Below, in pieces: positions 7,889 to 18,720 of a stretch of 39,723 bases of DNA. Each line of letters opens with the position of its first letter. Positions within the stretch are counted from its first letter, which is position 1. The position numbers were made by a program, and so were the translations under genes. The notes beneath the pieces are model-generated. The model was given only the letters and a program-made list of their open reading frames with translations. It was not told the origin of the DNA and ran no database searches. This DNA comes from Poteriospumella lacustris (lineage: Eukaryota > Sar > Chrysophyceae > Chromulinales > Dinobryaceae), in assembly GCA_008000375.1 (NCBI GenBank), contig SMOI01000288.1, positions 1 through 39,723 of the forward strand, given 5' to 3'.

Positions 7889-9060
7889 GGGCACGTCGGC
7901 TGTCTGTCAGAGACCGGAAGTCGCCACGGCGACCCACTTGCCGCTTTGAGCATTTGCTTGGGCTTCCAGTACCCCTTGCCCGAGATCACCCACGAACTTC
8001 GCGTGTACAGTGCGAACGTACCGGAGCCTATCCGCGCGGACCGGAGCGCGGAGAGCATTGCCGACCGGATCGCCCGCGATGACGTCCGAATGCAGCTGGG
8101 CCGCATCTACGCGACTGATCCCGAGCGACGTTTACAAGACCATGCCCCAGACCGTGAGCCCATGAGCCCAGCCGACCTGGCCCAGTATGCCCAAGCACGG
8201 TAGGTATACCTCAACCACACTTCGTGTGGCCTCGTCGCATATATGGACGATTGCAACGTATTCGTTCCGGAAGTTGGTGGCGAATCGCTCCGCCGCGGAG
8301 CGCTTCCTGACGACTCTGCCTGGCCAGCCTCCAGATCCCGGACAACCGTTTGATCGTCATGAGTGGATGATGACGCATGTCCTCCCTCGTTTTCGTGGCC
8401 TCCCTCTCCATTACGGGGGTTTGGGAGTGACACGACATGGGGGAGTGGCAGGCGACAAAGCCTGTCTCCGCTCGAGAGCGATCACTTCCAGGTTTGTGGA
8501 CAACCATTACTCGCCGGCCATCCTGCAGCGGGGGATCCAACGCTGGCCCCCCATCCATATCGGGTCGGGCGAGGAAGCCTTGGGTTTCGTGGACCCCTTC
8601 ACTGAAGCAGCGGACGAGACAGACCCCACCGTCAACGAACATCAAGAACATCCAACTGCGGCTCTTAGCCGACCTCACTCAACACAACATGGACGCTGAA
8701 CGCGCCTGGCTACGGAGTGCCGCATATGGTGGTTCTGGAAAATGGCTCTTCTCCGCTTCTGCTTCCGGTAAGTACTACGGTCCCTACCGCTTTCGCCCGG
8801 AAGAGTTCCTCGAAGCCCTACGCTTGCGCTGTCTTCTTCACCCCCTCCCGCACAACCCCAACGCTGGAGATCCATGCACCTGCGTTTGTGGAAAAGACAT
8901 CACGCATGAATTGACTCACCCTTTGGACTGCATCCGCATGTGTGCAGGTTTCCTTACCCTTCGGCACAACCTGGTCCGGGACGCCCTGGCCGGTGAGCGC
9001 AAGCGATTGGACAAGTTCTCTCATGCGGGCTATACCGCGAGGCAAGGAATTCCCACATGA
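7889..9060 (+). pseudogene. LINE-type reverse transcriptase, C-terminal half with Cys/His finger
   Basis: After the insertion the RT resumes with LSETGSRHGDPLAALSICLG (RT block G.RQGDPL). The YADD block is not readable, so the palm appears damaged. Frame 8187-8699 then gives the typical thumb motif LPLHYGGLGVTRHGG. After a shift near 8640, frame 8437-9060 supplies YRFRPEEFLEALRLRCLLHP and a C-terminal finger CTCVCGKDITHELTHPLDC, followed by LRHNLVRDAL, as in related elements where a C.C...H...C finger precedes RH..V...L. The open frame at 7763-8203 is a chimera of inserted-element end and RT. The last stop is at 9058-9060. Confidence 0.8.
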
Positions 9061-9086
9061 TCGCAGGGGCAGCATTCTTCCATCGG

Positions 9087-9224
9087 TACATACGGTGCAA
9101 GAACTACACAATATGTCCAGTGCAAACCTAGATTCCCAAAGCGAGGCGACACTCTGGGGAGACGACATCCAATACAAGCGTCCTGACCCTGTAGTCACAG
9201 TAGTATACTACTGTTTCACTAAGG
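9087..9224 (+). repeat. Repeat family Y, copy 1 (5'-truncated)
   Basis: It shares with the other copies the text TACGGTGCAAGAACTACACA, CAATATGTCCAGTGCAAACC, then CATCCAATA(A/C)AAGCGTCCTG, and the end CAGTAGTATACTACTGTTTC followed by ACTAAGG. The left part is missing. It starts 27 bp after the LINE stop. The ends carry a 16-bp palindrome CAGTAGTATACTACTG. Confidence 0.85.
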
Positions 9225-9932
9225 AAACAACTTTCGTTATATCCATCACAAAAACAGAAGATGCGAAAATGTGACGCACGCAAATGGCACGTCCGCTGGT
9301 GAAATAGCTTGTCTTTTGCGTAAACTGCTCCAGCAACTAATGAAAAGACTGACGATGTCCGGTTTAACGGTTCTTCTGATACAAAGGCGATGAAACCACC
9401 AAAGAGGATGATGAAAACCTCTGATACAACTGGCCTTCATATTGTCATGGATTCGTTTCCCCGTTTGTGTATTGCCGTATGGATGATGTTGTGAAATCGC
9501 CAAACGATACTGTTGCACTTAATATATCGTGTCCAAATGCCGTCTTCCGAGTGTTCCGGATGCCACTGATATACATGCAGAAGGGGTGCTGAAGCACGAG
9601 CCAAATTCATTTCAACGATCGTTGAAATGCAGGTCTGCAACAAAGATGCAGGTCTATAAGACCCTGTTACGACCTGCGGTTCTTCTTTTGTTGGGAAACG
9701 GCGAAATCCACTTGAGGATCAACTCCATGTGTCACCTTAACCAATTCTTCCATTCTATCGTTAAGTTTGCGAATTGTCTGCGAGAGGAAATCCATCTGCA
9801 TCGGAACCGTACAGCAGTTAGTCCTTGTGAAGATAATGATCCCGCACAGCTATCAGCTTGGTGGTTCAACAATCGCGGATACTTACCTAATTGGAGTATT
9901 GTCGCTGCTGACGCAGTGCTATAGTACAACGA
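9225..9932. other. Unassigned stretch with a small coiled-coil-like ORF
   Basis: No recognisable gene is seen. A minus-strand frame at 9667-9801 (44 residues) reads like a coiled-coil tail: MDFLSQTIRKLNDRMEELVK and then a basic end, QQKKNRRS. The plus-strand 131-residue frame over the same bases (9529-9924) is Cys/Leu-mixed with no motif and is probably a shadow. This may be the end of a transposon accessory protein. Confidence 0.25.
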
Positions 9933-10480
9933 TGTCCGTCGTCAATTTTGCAGTTGCGTCGGCATTGAAGACGTTGTTGGCGATACGTTTGTGTCTGCTG
10001 AGCATTTGAACGATGCGAATATGGCCGCGTTTATTGCTGACGTTGGTGAGCGAAATGATGAAAATGTATGAACCGTATGGCTATTGTGTTGCTATGACCG
10101 TGATGTTATTGATATGATAAATTAGTATGTGCGGCATAGGACGAGAAACGCTTACGTCGACGACGAAAATGATGGTATCTTCGTGCACGCAAGCGGCAAA
10201 GCGCGCGCATTTCCGCTTGACAGTCATGGCCCAGTAAAGTGCTCAAGAATCCTCCAGTTTTGCTGCTGGTTACGCACTCCATCACGTGGCACCGATACCA
10301 TTAATGCTAACGGCTCTCATGCCAACTGTTGTGTTTAATGTCATTACAAATGGCAAATGGCAGCGAAAACGTCATTCGTTGTAATTTCAATGTGTATCGC
10401 TATTTTACGAACGCTTCCACATTAGCTATTTCACTGGTTTTGCCGTGGAATAACCGTGGTATAACCACGTCTATTCCACA
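9933..10480 (+). repeat. Repeat family X, partial copy with decayed protein segments
   Basis: It starts inside the X coding region (ATGTCCGTCGTCAATTTTGC) and continues through GIEDVVGD-type sequence with a frameshift, MAAFIADVGERNDENV, a spacer, NDGIFVHASGKARAFPLDSH, then NVIRCNFNVYRYFTNASTLA and ISLVLPWNN, ending in hairpin-forming GTGGTATAACCAC sequence. The same blocks occur in the minus-strand copy at 29977-30914. The spacer between the first and second protein blocks begins GTATGAACCGTATGG in both copies and may be an intron. I do not recognise the protein. Confidence 0.7.
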
Positions 10481-11255
10481 AGGAGGTGGAACACCTCTGG
10501 TGGTTCTACCACGTTTATTTGTCCGTTTCTGTTTTTGCAACGCTCGTACGATGTAATAGGTTGTTATAAGCTTTAATAAAATCGTTTCACATGCGATGAC
10601 TTACGTCAGCTGTTTCCTGTCGTCATGAGACAGTCCGTCACATGTCACTTGTCGCCGTTCGCGCGTTGCGCGGACGGCTCGGTTAAAGTGCGCGCGAAGG
10701 TTGTCGTTTGTCGCGTGTTCAGCTTTGACTGACGAGCTTTGACTTTGACTATAGTAGTCGATAGTGTGCTTAACTTACACCCCAGACATTTTCGGAATGT
10801 CTGAGCGAGACTGTTGTAGTGACCGTTCTCGATGCAAAAGGCGCTCTTCGGGTAGTCCTTGGCGAGGACGGTTTTGACAGTGTCGTGAGTTCCACTGGCA
10901 GGTGCAAGGTCATCCACATTCGCGACCAAAGCTTGTAACCCTTTACATTTGATAAGTCTTCGGTGCCAACGTAAATGATGCCGTTGGAAGACCGGGCGTT
11001 TCACGAACCCGGTAGCATTGATTCCGGCAACTGGTCTTCAGTAGCTCTGGTCTAATTGACTTCACAGTAGTCACTTAGGGTGGATAACATAGTACTATAT
11101 CATGGTATTGTAGAGTCAGTACCAAAAGTGAGGTAATCCTTACAGCTCTCAAGTGGAAAGATGGGACAAATGCCATTGGTTGGAGCTCAGCGTCGACAGC
11201 CGGAAAAGGGTCAGACTGTGCGGCTACAAAGAGATACAGTGCTGATTTATTCCCA
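10481..11255. other. Unassigned; one 119-residue minus ORF
   Basis: The minus frame 10645-11004 encodes a basic protein with LIKCKGLQALVANVDDLAPA and a Lys/Arg/Thr-rich tail. No family is recognised, no related copy was seen in the window, and the flanks are featureless. It may be a fragment of a captured gene or chance. Confidence 0.25.
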
Positions 11256-11435
11256 TAGTGAACAGTAGTATACTACTGTGGCTACAGGGCAAGGACGCCT
11301 TTATTGGATGTCGTGTCGCATTTGGGAATCTAGGTTTTCACTGGAAACATTGTGTGCAACGTATGTTAAGATTGAAGAATGCAACAAACGTCCATGTGTA
11401 CGGTTTCACAAAGGATCCTCGCGCTCAGCTCTGGT
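11256..11435 (-). repeat. Repeat family Y, copy 2
   Basis: It reads TAGTGAACAGTAGTATACTA at one end, then GGATGTCGTGTCGCATTTGG, and finishes CTCGCGCTCAGCTCTGGT. It is in reverse orientation relative to copies 1 and 4. Both conserved ends are present; the interior is diverged. Confidence 0.85.
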
Positions 11436-11599
11436 CTACCCTAGAATTAGTGGCTTTTCGACAGAAACTCAATCCACTGAGGTACCCGCCGGAGCTCCGC
11501 ATCGGGCGATGATGGTCACTCTTCGGGTCCTCCCAACATTAGGTGTTACATTTTCAGTGGTTCCATGAAGTTTATGCGGAACTAGCACCGCACAGTCGT

Positions 11600-12545
11600 C
11601 AATGAAGAAGACCAAGATGGCACCTGTGTCACGCGGCCTGCCACTGCATTCCTCAACCCTGGGCTCCCTTTTGACCGTTTCGTATCGAAGTCGGGTCGGG
11701 CGGCTCCTTCCGCTTCAACGACACCAAGATCCACTCCCCCTTCGGACGAGGTTACTTCTTACTTCTTTTGCACCCCTGCCGGAAAGGTGTCATCCTCCTT
11801 TGAACGAGGCATTTTCGTTCCATCGCACCGCGCAATGCAATACCTTTTTTCTCCTCTCTCGCCATTTACCGATTGGAACGGAACTCTCGCTCGAATGATT
11901 TCCTCTGGTCGCGCCCAGTCAGCTCTTTCCCAGCCTGCATTCCCTCCCATGGCTTATCACGCAATAGAGTCCAACCGTCTTCAACCCATATAGCCGGGAC
12001 CGGCGTTCTCCCAAGCGCCTACGTATCCAACTCCCGACGATTGCTGTGCCACTTGCCCGTCCCACCCATTCGTCACCCAACGGTTCACGAACCTTCTCGT
12101 AGCCAAAGCCTTCGTCCACAGCGGCGCCGGAAGTCTCTTCTACCTCCCGTGTGGCGGCTGTTCAGAAAATCGACTCGTCAAACATATCAGCTTTTGCGCC
12201 TGATTTGCCGTGGTACCCGAATAATACCATGCGACCGCCCGGTTCTCCCCGCACAGCTGGGCCAAAGAATCCCTTGGTACTACCCTCATCCAGTCCTTTC
12301 CATCCCTCCCACACAAAATATCGGACGCCAGCACTCTGATTCAAAATCTTCAGCAATTCAAACTCTCCACGACTCATATGGACCTCTTGCCCCACTACTT
12401 CTTATATTCGGGCTATACACAGACGCGTTCTTCCAGTTCGCCGTTTCGCTGTCCAACATCAAGAAATCGCGAAAGGGAAGAAAAGGAAAGACCCTAAGAA
12501 ATGTCCCACAGAGGGACGGTCGGGCTCCGCCCTGTCGACATGTAG
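11600..12545 (+). other. Unrecognised coding-like region upstream of a Copia protease scrap
   Basis: Three plus-strand frames overlap (11787-11993, 11873-12613, 12151-12339). The frame containing SSSFERGIFVPSHRAMQYLF and later GSLFYLPCGGCSENR looks more protein-like than the longest (246-residue) frame, which is Arg/Ser/Pro-rich and probably a shadow. Because a Copia-like protease fragment follows in the same direction, this may be decayed Gag, but no knuckle or Gag motif is visible. Confidence 0.25.
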
Positions 12546-12701
12546 CTCGACACTCAAGCAAACGTATCCGTGTTCAACAACGAACGAATGATGACCGACG
12601 AAAGAGAAGTTAGGCTTCGTCAAGGGCCCGGCGCAGAGGACTTCCGCGGGGGTAACGTTCCCCGTTTACGAACAAATCTCGGATATTTTCTTGAATCTTA
12701 A
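12546..12701 (+). pseudogene. Copia-type aspartic protease fragment
   Basis: The frame begins LDTQANVSVFNNERMM and runs to a stop at 12699-12701. LDTQANVSVF is identical to the protease motif of the larger Copia element at about 33,860, where the usual DSGA/DTGA is replaced by DTQA. An in-frame TAG precedes the motif. Sequence after NNE diverges from the other copy, so only a scrap is left. It shows that this Copia lineage inserted here too. Confidence 0.65.
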
Positions 12702-13811
12702 ATAATTTCAACGGCTTCCGCAAAGTTTCTCTTCGATATGAGGCAAGGATGAAACAGATGAACAAGCAAGCAAAGACGATGAAGGAAAGTAAGGTTTTCA
12801 ACTATCGAGCCATCTTATTATGGCTTACAAGAGCCTTTTAATAATAATTAACAACTCCACCACATAATCGCATCAATTAACGATTTCTTCTTTGGGGACG
12901 GAGCGTTGTCCCAATTCCCTTACTGTCCCAAAAGAGCCGATTTGAACAAGAGGGCTTCTCTCGAAAAGTCGTGGAGCCGCGACACATGCATCCAAAAACA
13001 AATGCTCAGTTATTTGGAGACATGTAGCCCTGACCTATTAGTTGATATTGAAGAGACGAGAAGGAAGAACTTTGAAGAGAAGTACGCCTGGGCTATGATT
13101 GGAGTGGTGGAAGCAATTCTCCGATATGAACGGCCGACAAAGAGTAAGTGAAGATCCAACTAAATAGGTGGTCTGGCCTGAAGAAAAAAGAACCAATCGC
13201 ATATCCTTGATGTGACTGTCAAGGACCCAGCTGCCGCGATGGGGAGCTCCCACTTGGTCGCAAGAGCGGCAAGCAAGCTACGCGCCGAGGAAAATGTCTT
13301 CAAATACAGCCCCCACCGTGAACCTCACCGTGCTCCCGATCGCCGTCAAAGCAACGGGCCGCCCAAGCGACGACACCCACGGGCACCTCCTCAACATGAG
13401 ACTCGCAACCAAGACCCAATTACGTTACCTCTTTCTTTCGCTATCTGGCGATCAAGCGACAAGGCCATCCTTTTACAGTGAGGTCGTCGGTGAAAGAACT
13501 CCGCAATCAACAATACCGGCGAAAACATAGAACTGGAGCACAGAGAGTAGCTCGCAACCATGTTCAACTTGCAGATCACTCGTACTTTCTAAGTTGGAAA
13601 GCAAAAACTGCTTTCTAAGGTGGAAATTCGTAGTGCTTTATTAGACAAATTCTCTCTGTTATGCGATGTGGAACACACTTTGCAAACGAATTGAAGACCT
13701 CGCAAACTCAGCAGAAATAGATAGTGTGTCGTTGTCATCGTTGAACCTGAAGAAGATCACTATGCGCACAGCCGCGAACGTGAACAACAAATGAGTCGTC
13801 GAAATGATGAA
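12702..13811. other. Unassigned gap with small ORFs
   Basis: The frame at 12906-13151 (81 residues) reads SQFPYCPKRADLNKRASLEK and ends just at a strong donor-like GTAAGT (13144-13149). A second frame, 13294-13530, is Thr/Leu-rich (VNLTVLPIAVKATGRPSDD). No family is recognised for either. They could be exons of one gene, but no acceptor choice gave a convincing continuation. Confidence 0.25.
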
Positions 13812-15126
13812 TCACGCCCAGCGGAGGACAAATTTGTCGATATAGATCCCCTTTGAATTCCATCCAAACGTCTTTGATGAACTCAGCATCTCTCGGTTAT
13901 CCGGCACATTCGGATCGAGGCCCTTCAGAGCGTCGAAAACGACGCTGCTGATCTTGTCTGTATTGCTGGTTTTCATAATATTTTCCTGTCGTTACCGCAG
14001 TGTTAAAAGGATGTCCGTACTTTGTATTGCAGAAGACGGTAACGTCTCCCATCTACAGCCTACATATTGCGTCTCCTGAATTGCAGCTTTCTGGAAGTTG
14101 TTTTTATCAACAACGTAAGTTTACGCGTATCGTTTAGGGTATCCACGTCCCTATAGACACAGGATTGAGGTTTCCTCTGCTTGTCCAAGTAAGCCTTCGT
14201 ATGCCTTCCCATGACATACCCCTTCAAACTTTCCCCCGTATCGAATATCGTTTGGACCTTTTTCATGTCGTTCTCCACCGAACTTTCTTCCATTAGCTCA
14301 TTTCGTGTTACTAAATCCCATACTGGTGGTATGCAGCAGTGGTATTTAGTGGCAATATTTCCCCCATACCGGTTGTTGTTTATGAAGCTCTTACATTAAA
14401 AGAGAAACACAAGCCGAATGTCCTTTTGTTCGAGTATTGTTCATGGTTAAATAAAAGGTTAAATATCTGCAATCATCTTGCGAATGAACTCCTTTGGCAT
14501 CGAAGCATGTTGACAAGGTCCATTGTCACCACAGGTACATAAACTGTCATCGTCGTGTTTGAAGTACTGTATCACTTCAGAAATCCAATCAAATTATTGC
14601 AGCCACAGCTCTTTTTCTTCATCTACCTCTTCCACCGCCGGTCGGAGGTACGGGTCAGGGCACCGTCCTTTGCACCGACAGATATGGAATATGGTTAAGT
14701 TACCGAACGTTACATATATCGTCGTGTATTCTATGCTTGTAAAATCTTTCTACATGACGCTGGTTGTGGTAAACGTGTATTCGATGCAGGTTGATGTAAA
14801 CGTCACGCAAATTTGCTTCGTCCTTAAAGTCGCACATTGTCTTTGTTTGTCTTCACCCAACTTGGCGCGGAATTGTATTAGGTTCCCTTAAAATCGACCT
14901 TGGGTCTTGGCGCATCGTTGTTTTCACGGAAAGCGAACAGCTTTTGGGTGGCTGCATTGAAGGCAAGTCTGTGCAACAACTGATGATGGCCGAACTTCTT
15001 TCCTTTGCGGCTTCTGCATTCTCCGATATGATGCAGGATGTGTTGGTCGTTGATGAGTGAATGGTGACCTTTGATATCGATTTCCACGTCATGAAGAAAA
15101 TGTGGAAATCTCTTCTGAGGACTCAC
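13812..15126 (-). pseudogene. Unrecognised Cys-rich minus-strand gene, broken
   Basis: Four minus-strand segments look coding. 15126-14878 reads FPHFLHDVEIDIKGHHSLIN. About 14750-14459 contains CRCKGRCPDPYLRP, then EEVDEEKELWLQ, a stop, and FDWISEVIQYFKHDD with the cluster CTCGDNGPCQH and MPKEFIRKMIADI. 14293-14060 reads ENDMKKVQTIFDTGESLKGY. 13976-13812 is a 54-residue frame, MKTSNTDKISSVVFDALKGL. The two cysteine clusters (CXCX3C and CXCX5CXH) suggest metal binding. Stops and shifts separate the parts, so it is one decayed gene or several. I recognise no family; a transposon-encoded protein is likely from context. Confidence 0.35.
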
Positions 15127-15931
15127 CTCAACGATCTAATGCTGCGTTCGAATGCAGAGAAATAGGCCTTGAACATTGTCCTTCTTCTTCACGCGGAATA
15201 GAGGAATAGAACAATAGGGCTGGTCGAAAGATCTCCAACTGTTCCATGGCAATGCTCGCCAACTGCCATGCGCGAAGCATCTGGGTCTCTTCCGCATAGA
15301 AAGAAGGCTCAATCTACATTCAGAAAATACATGGATTGTTTGATAATGTTAGATCTACAATCGACGGTACGCGATCGAGACGCGCCTAATCTTGCATTTT
15401 AGGCGTGTCTTCAAGGATCATTTCTCCATGAATTTACCTTTTCGTGAAAAGCTTTTCATAGCCAGCAGTAGGTAATGAAAATGTCTCTGGCTAAACTAAA
15501 TAGTTTGTTGACAAAGCTTATGGTTCTCACAATATTCCGAAAGTCGTTCAAGGCGATTTCAACCCTGCAATGGTTGCGGTTCGTCCGAAGTGGACGAACT
15601 ACTTGAAACGGCTCTTAATTGCTTGACCAACTTCCAAGAAAAGTGGCGAAAAATGGCGATTACCCACGAACTTCACAATATTTCCAATGCAAAAGTAGCT
15701 TCCCAACACGAACTTTGGGGAAGCGACATTCAAATGAAGGCGTCCTGACCCTGTAGCCACACTGTTCACTAAGGTCATAAAAGTAAATGCAAAACGTACA
15801 TTGGAATTAAACCTATCAAAACGTATCAAAAGGAGTATTTGCAATCTAAGGGGGGTATCAAATGACGCAGACCATGGTCAAACGTATGCACAAGCCTATC
15901 GTTGTCCAACACATAAACGACCATAGGTGCA
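15127..15931. other. Gene-poor stretch with Y copy 3
   Basis: No gene was seen apart from repeat Y copy 3 at 15668-15774. The minus ORFs at 15599-16091 have no motif and overlap a better plus-strand frame that starts at 15932. Confidence 0.4.
15668..15774 (+). repeat. Repeat family Y, copy 3 (degenerate)
   Basis: It aligns through CTTCACAATATTTCCAATGC, GGGGAAGCGACATTCAAATG, AAGGCGTCCTGACCCTGTAG and CCACACTGTTCACTAAGG. The palindromic block is reduced, and the left end is absent. Confidence 0.7.
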
Positions 15932-16802
15932 TTGATTTGGCTTGCAAATGGCGAAGAGTTACGGGATACCCCCACGCTACCGAAGGCACCAACCCGAAGC
16001 AAGTTTGAAGCAATTCTGAATGACATTTCACAAACGTATCAGGGGAAGGATGTCGTCGAAAAAATGAAAGAGCTTGTGCTTCTGAACGCATTCCAAAACC
16101 ACGTCATTGTCGATAACAAGGTTGTAATTTGTGAGATCACGCATCTTGTCATTTTAGACTTCAACGATATAAAAGTGTTCCCTTGGCAATGTACGTTTTA
16201 TGCAATGTACGTTATATGCAATACATTAAGTATAAAACCCGCGAAATGCGCGGTGACAAACAAATCCGTGACAAACGATAGTGACAAACAAATCCGCGCG
16301 GATTTGTTCCATATATGGAGCTACGCGCGGATGGCGACAAATACATAGCGAGCGGGAATATATACGGTAGACATAAGACTGAAAACATTGGCACACTCGC
16401 AGACCACAAGTGGATGAAATTTCTACCATTTTTACCACATTGGAAAGTTGTGCTGAAACAGTGTCGTAGTTGGTCCTTGGATAATAAGCAAGAGCAGATT
16501 TCGAAGCTCATATATTATCTGAGCTTGGAAATAGAAGACCCACAAAAACGGAAAAGAAGGTGGCCGTTTTGCGAGCTAAAGAACTGGAGATTTCGAGAAA
16601 CACTCGAATAGGTCGAGAATCGGACGCTCTTTTGATTAACCACGCGACGACCTCAAGAATCAGAGGCTCTAAAGATGTATGTCCAAGTACTACAGACCAA
16701 TCCCAGTCATACAAGCGGTTGGACTCCTATGCAGAGAATAGAGCACTCCTAAATTACGACAGTAGAATCCAAAGCATGGCTATATTGATGATGAGCAGGT
16801 AA
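15932..16802 (+). pseudogene. Unrecognised plus-strand coding-like region, at least two frameshifts
   Basis: The segment 15932-16348 starts WLANGEELRDTPTLPKAPTR and continues AILNDISQTYQGKDVVEKMK. The next, 16315-16611, has WMKFLPFLPHWKVVLKQCRS and a helical Lys-rich end; the third, 16560-16802, reads AVLRAKELEISRNTRIGRES. Hydrophobic and charged periodicity is protein-like in each. The first segment is faintly reminiscent of an MRG-domain start (PTLPK..V..IL.D), the last of coiled-coil tails of Myb/SANT-like proteins; neither is secure. An internal repeat of ACAAACAAATCCG occurs at about 16256-16300. A PIF/Harbinger transposase tail lies 1.6 kb away. Confidence 0.35.
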
Positions 16803-17280
16803 TCCTCGTGCGTCTTTTGCCATGCTTTTGCCCATTTGGCGTTACGGGCCAGACACGATCAGGGGATTTATTATATTTCTGCAGATCGTTTGATTATGGT
16901 GACTACAAGGATTTAGCCTGGAAACTTATCGCCCCGTTGGAACTGTAGACCAAAAATGCATGAAGTGATTCTGTGCCTGTAGGAGTGCTTCCGTACGAGA
17001 AGCAGTGTCTGTTCGTATAAGTATTGCGAGTAAGGGTCGTAATGCACCGATAACGGACGTCCGGACACTTTGCCCAGAAAACTGTCCGGATGTACCGAGA
17101 TAATGTGTCCGGAAAGGACACAGGTCGTGAAATTCGCGGACAAACGTGCGGAGTTTTTCAGCACAGAGTCGTGCAAATACCTTCGTTGGCGATGGTGCCA
17201 TCAATTAGTCATTGATCATTCATTGTTGTCTCTTACTTCAATGATAGGGCCTATTTTCATATGTAACACAGCACATACAA

Positions 17281-17868
17281 TGTTGTCGCAAGCGGAGGAG
17301 ACTGATCTTGTTGGAGAAGACATCCAAACTCGAGAAGACCTAAGAAAAGAGCTTTTCGACGACGGAAAGCACCTTCAGACTATTCTGGAGGAAGGATACA
17401 AGACGTTTCCCGAAGTCAAACGTGAAGGTCCAGCACGTGAAAAAGGTTCGCCGTGCTTGGGGCGAAATTGATGCTGCGAACAAAGATCCTGCACTGGCTC
17501 GACAGCGAGGACAACTGCAACAAAATGTATCCACGCAATCGTCTTCAAGAAGACCAAATATTACAGTGCACGAAAAGTTGTAAGAATTATGCATCTGTAC
17601 CCCGGGGCGGCAACAATCTGGTCGGATTGCATTGGAGTGAAAGGTCGATCTGTACTGGTCGCACGAGTCCAGTGAAAGATAAATTGCAACTAATTCTCTG
17701 GGAAAGCTAGGATTATCGACAACGAATCCAGTTCCGGAGGGCAGAAACAGTCCGCTCATTTCTGCAGCTAGCGCAGACAGAAAGATGCGCCGTCACTTGC
17801 AGCGAGAGCGCAAGGCAACGAAAGAGAATTGTAAGAGATTCAATGCTCCCCGTCTAGAATAGGGAGAT
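17281..17868 (+). pseudogene. Unrecognised helical protein, frame-shifted
   Basis: The frame ending at 17471 carries LVGEDIQTREDLRKELFDDG and ILEEGYKTFPEVKREGPARE. A one-base shift near 17445 continues VRRAWGEIDAANKDPALARQ, then a stop, and further protein-like text reaching ADRKMRRHLQRERKATKENC and a stop near 17868. It is rich in Glu, Lys and Arg and likely a coiled coil. No family was recognised. Between 16803 and 17280 there is only an inverted GTCCGGA motif (about 17060-17120). Confidence 0.35.
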
Positions 17869-18366
17869 CTCTTTCCAAACACAATGTGAGGTGAAAACCA
17901 AATTATTAATTTAATTAAAATATGGTTACAGACTGTTGACATTTGTTCTCTTTCGTCGGGTCAGCGAGAACGATCGTCGAAGGTCGCGAAGCTTTCGCAA
18001 AGGTTACTGCATACAATATAGGTACTTCTGGTCGGACTGGGAGAGCATGATGCTCTCGCCAAAAGGAAGTGAAAAGCCAAACGAAGCTCCCACAAATGTC
18101 TCAGCAGTCGCATTTAATCCACACCAATTGATGGCACACGAGCTCTTCAAAATTCCAATTGAAGCTTCTATGCAATGGCAGAGAATGCGTTGACAAGTAT
18201 GGCGTTTGGAACAGATCGTGGGCCGAATGCTTCTGAAGTGACTCCTCCTTTTCATGTGCATGAAAATGAACATGATAGTGATGAAGAAGAGGATATTGAT
18301 CGTGAATGGATTACAGTGTCCATCATTTAAACTGTCGTAGCTCTGATAGAAGTTGTAATTCAAATG
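17869..18366. other. Unassigned
   Basis: There is a weak plus-strand frame (17936-18193) with EAPTNVSAVAFNPHQLMAHE, followed in another frame by an acidic stretch HENEHDSDEEEDIDREW (about 18250-18310). No motif is recognised. It may be the end of the helical protein upstream or an accessory ORF of the neighbouring Harbinger-like element. Confidence 0.2.
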
Positions 18367-18720
18367 TCAACTATTTCTATGCCCAAGAGAAATGGGCAAA
18401 GGGGGGGGGGGTCGCAAATGACCCGCTTCTCGTAGGGCAACAGCAATGGCTTTACGCCTATCGCCGACACGGGAACTTCGAAAATCCTTGTCGTGCTCAG
18501 TTCCATTATCTATAGCCTCCCAGATGTTCCTGGCTTGCAAAGAACTGGGATGAATATCATCAGGCTCGATCATGCCACTGTCGATAAAGAAATTGTGCAA
18601 CTGTGCTGCGGTCAGACCATCGCTTGTATGGACATGTTACCGGTCAAAATATACCTCACCTCTTTGTGAGCTCACCGAAAGCTCTCTCCATACACTGGCG
18701 CATCTCATTCTTTATGTGTT
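18367..18720 (-). pseudogene. PIF/Harbinger-type DDE transposase, C-terminal remnant
   Basis: The minus strand near 18720-18661 reads NEMRQCMERAFGELTKR, corresponding to the DDE_Tnp_4 block IE..FG.LK.R.W, whose Glu is the third catalytic residue. After a stop and a shift, frame 18600-18367 reads LHNFFIDSGMIEPDD, the ...LHN..ID block typical just downstream, then a C-terminal extension with a proline run (LRPPPPLP) encoded across an 11-base G run (18401-18411 on plus). The first two catalytic Asp blocks were not found, so this is a tail fragment. PIF/Harbinger elements normally also carry a Myb-like ORF; the helical plus-strand fragments nearby might represent one, which is inference. Confidence 0.6.

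Larger units (their letters stand above)
6037..9060 (+). mobile_element. Non-LTR (LINE-type) retrotransposon, decayed, interrupted by a Mutator-like element
   Basis: This region holds one reverse-transcriptase polyprotein split in two by a younger insertion (6689-7877). The left half carries the N-terminal RT blocks. The right half carries the RT catalytic neighbourhood, thumb and a C-terminal Cys/His finger. Several frameshifts and at least one stop separate the segments. No poly-A tail or target duplication could be identified; a Y repeat starts 27 bases past the last stop. The element resembles the single-RT LINE-like proteins common in protist genomes, which show YRLLGR..., P.QLG.G.PGG and NAFN.I.R blocks. 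Confidence 0.75.

Noticed and set aside
7763-8203. 146-residue ORF beginning inside the right end of the small MULE
   Set aside because: Its first third is transposon terminal repeat; it is a chimera created by insertion, not a gene.
11873-12613. 246-residue plus-strand ORF, the second longest in the window
   Set aside because: Arg/Pro/Ser-rich composition without domains; an overlapping frame looks more protein-like and the Copia protease scrap at its end is in a different frame. Treated as a shadow.
13144-13221. Possible intron after the 81-residue ORF (GTAAGT donor)
   Set aside because: Joining to the available acceptors gives only a short basic tail with a quick stop; no supporting domain.
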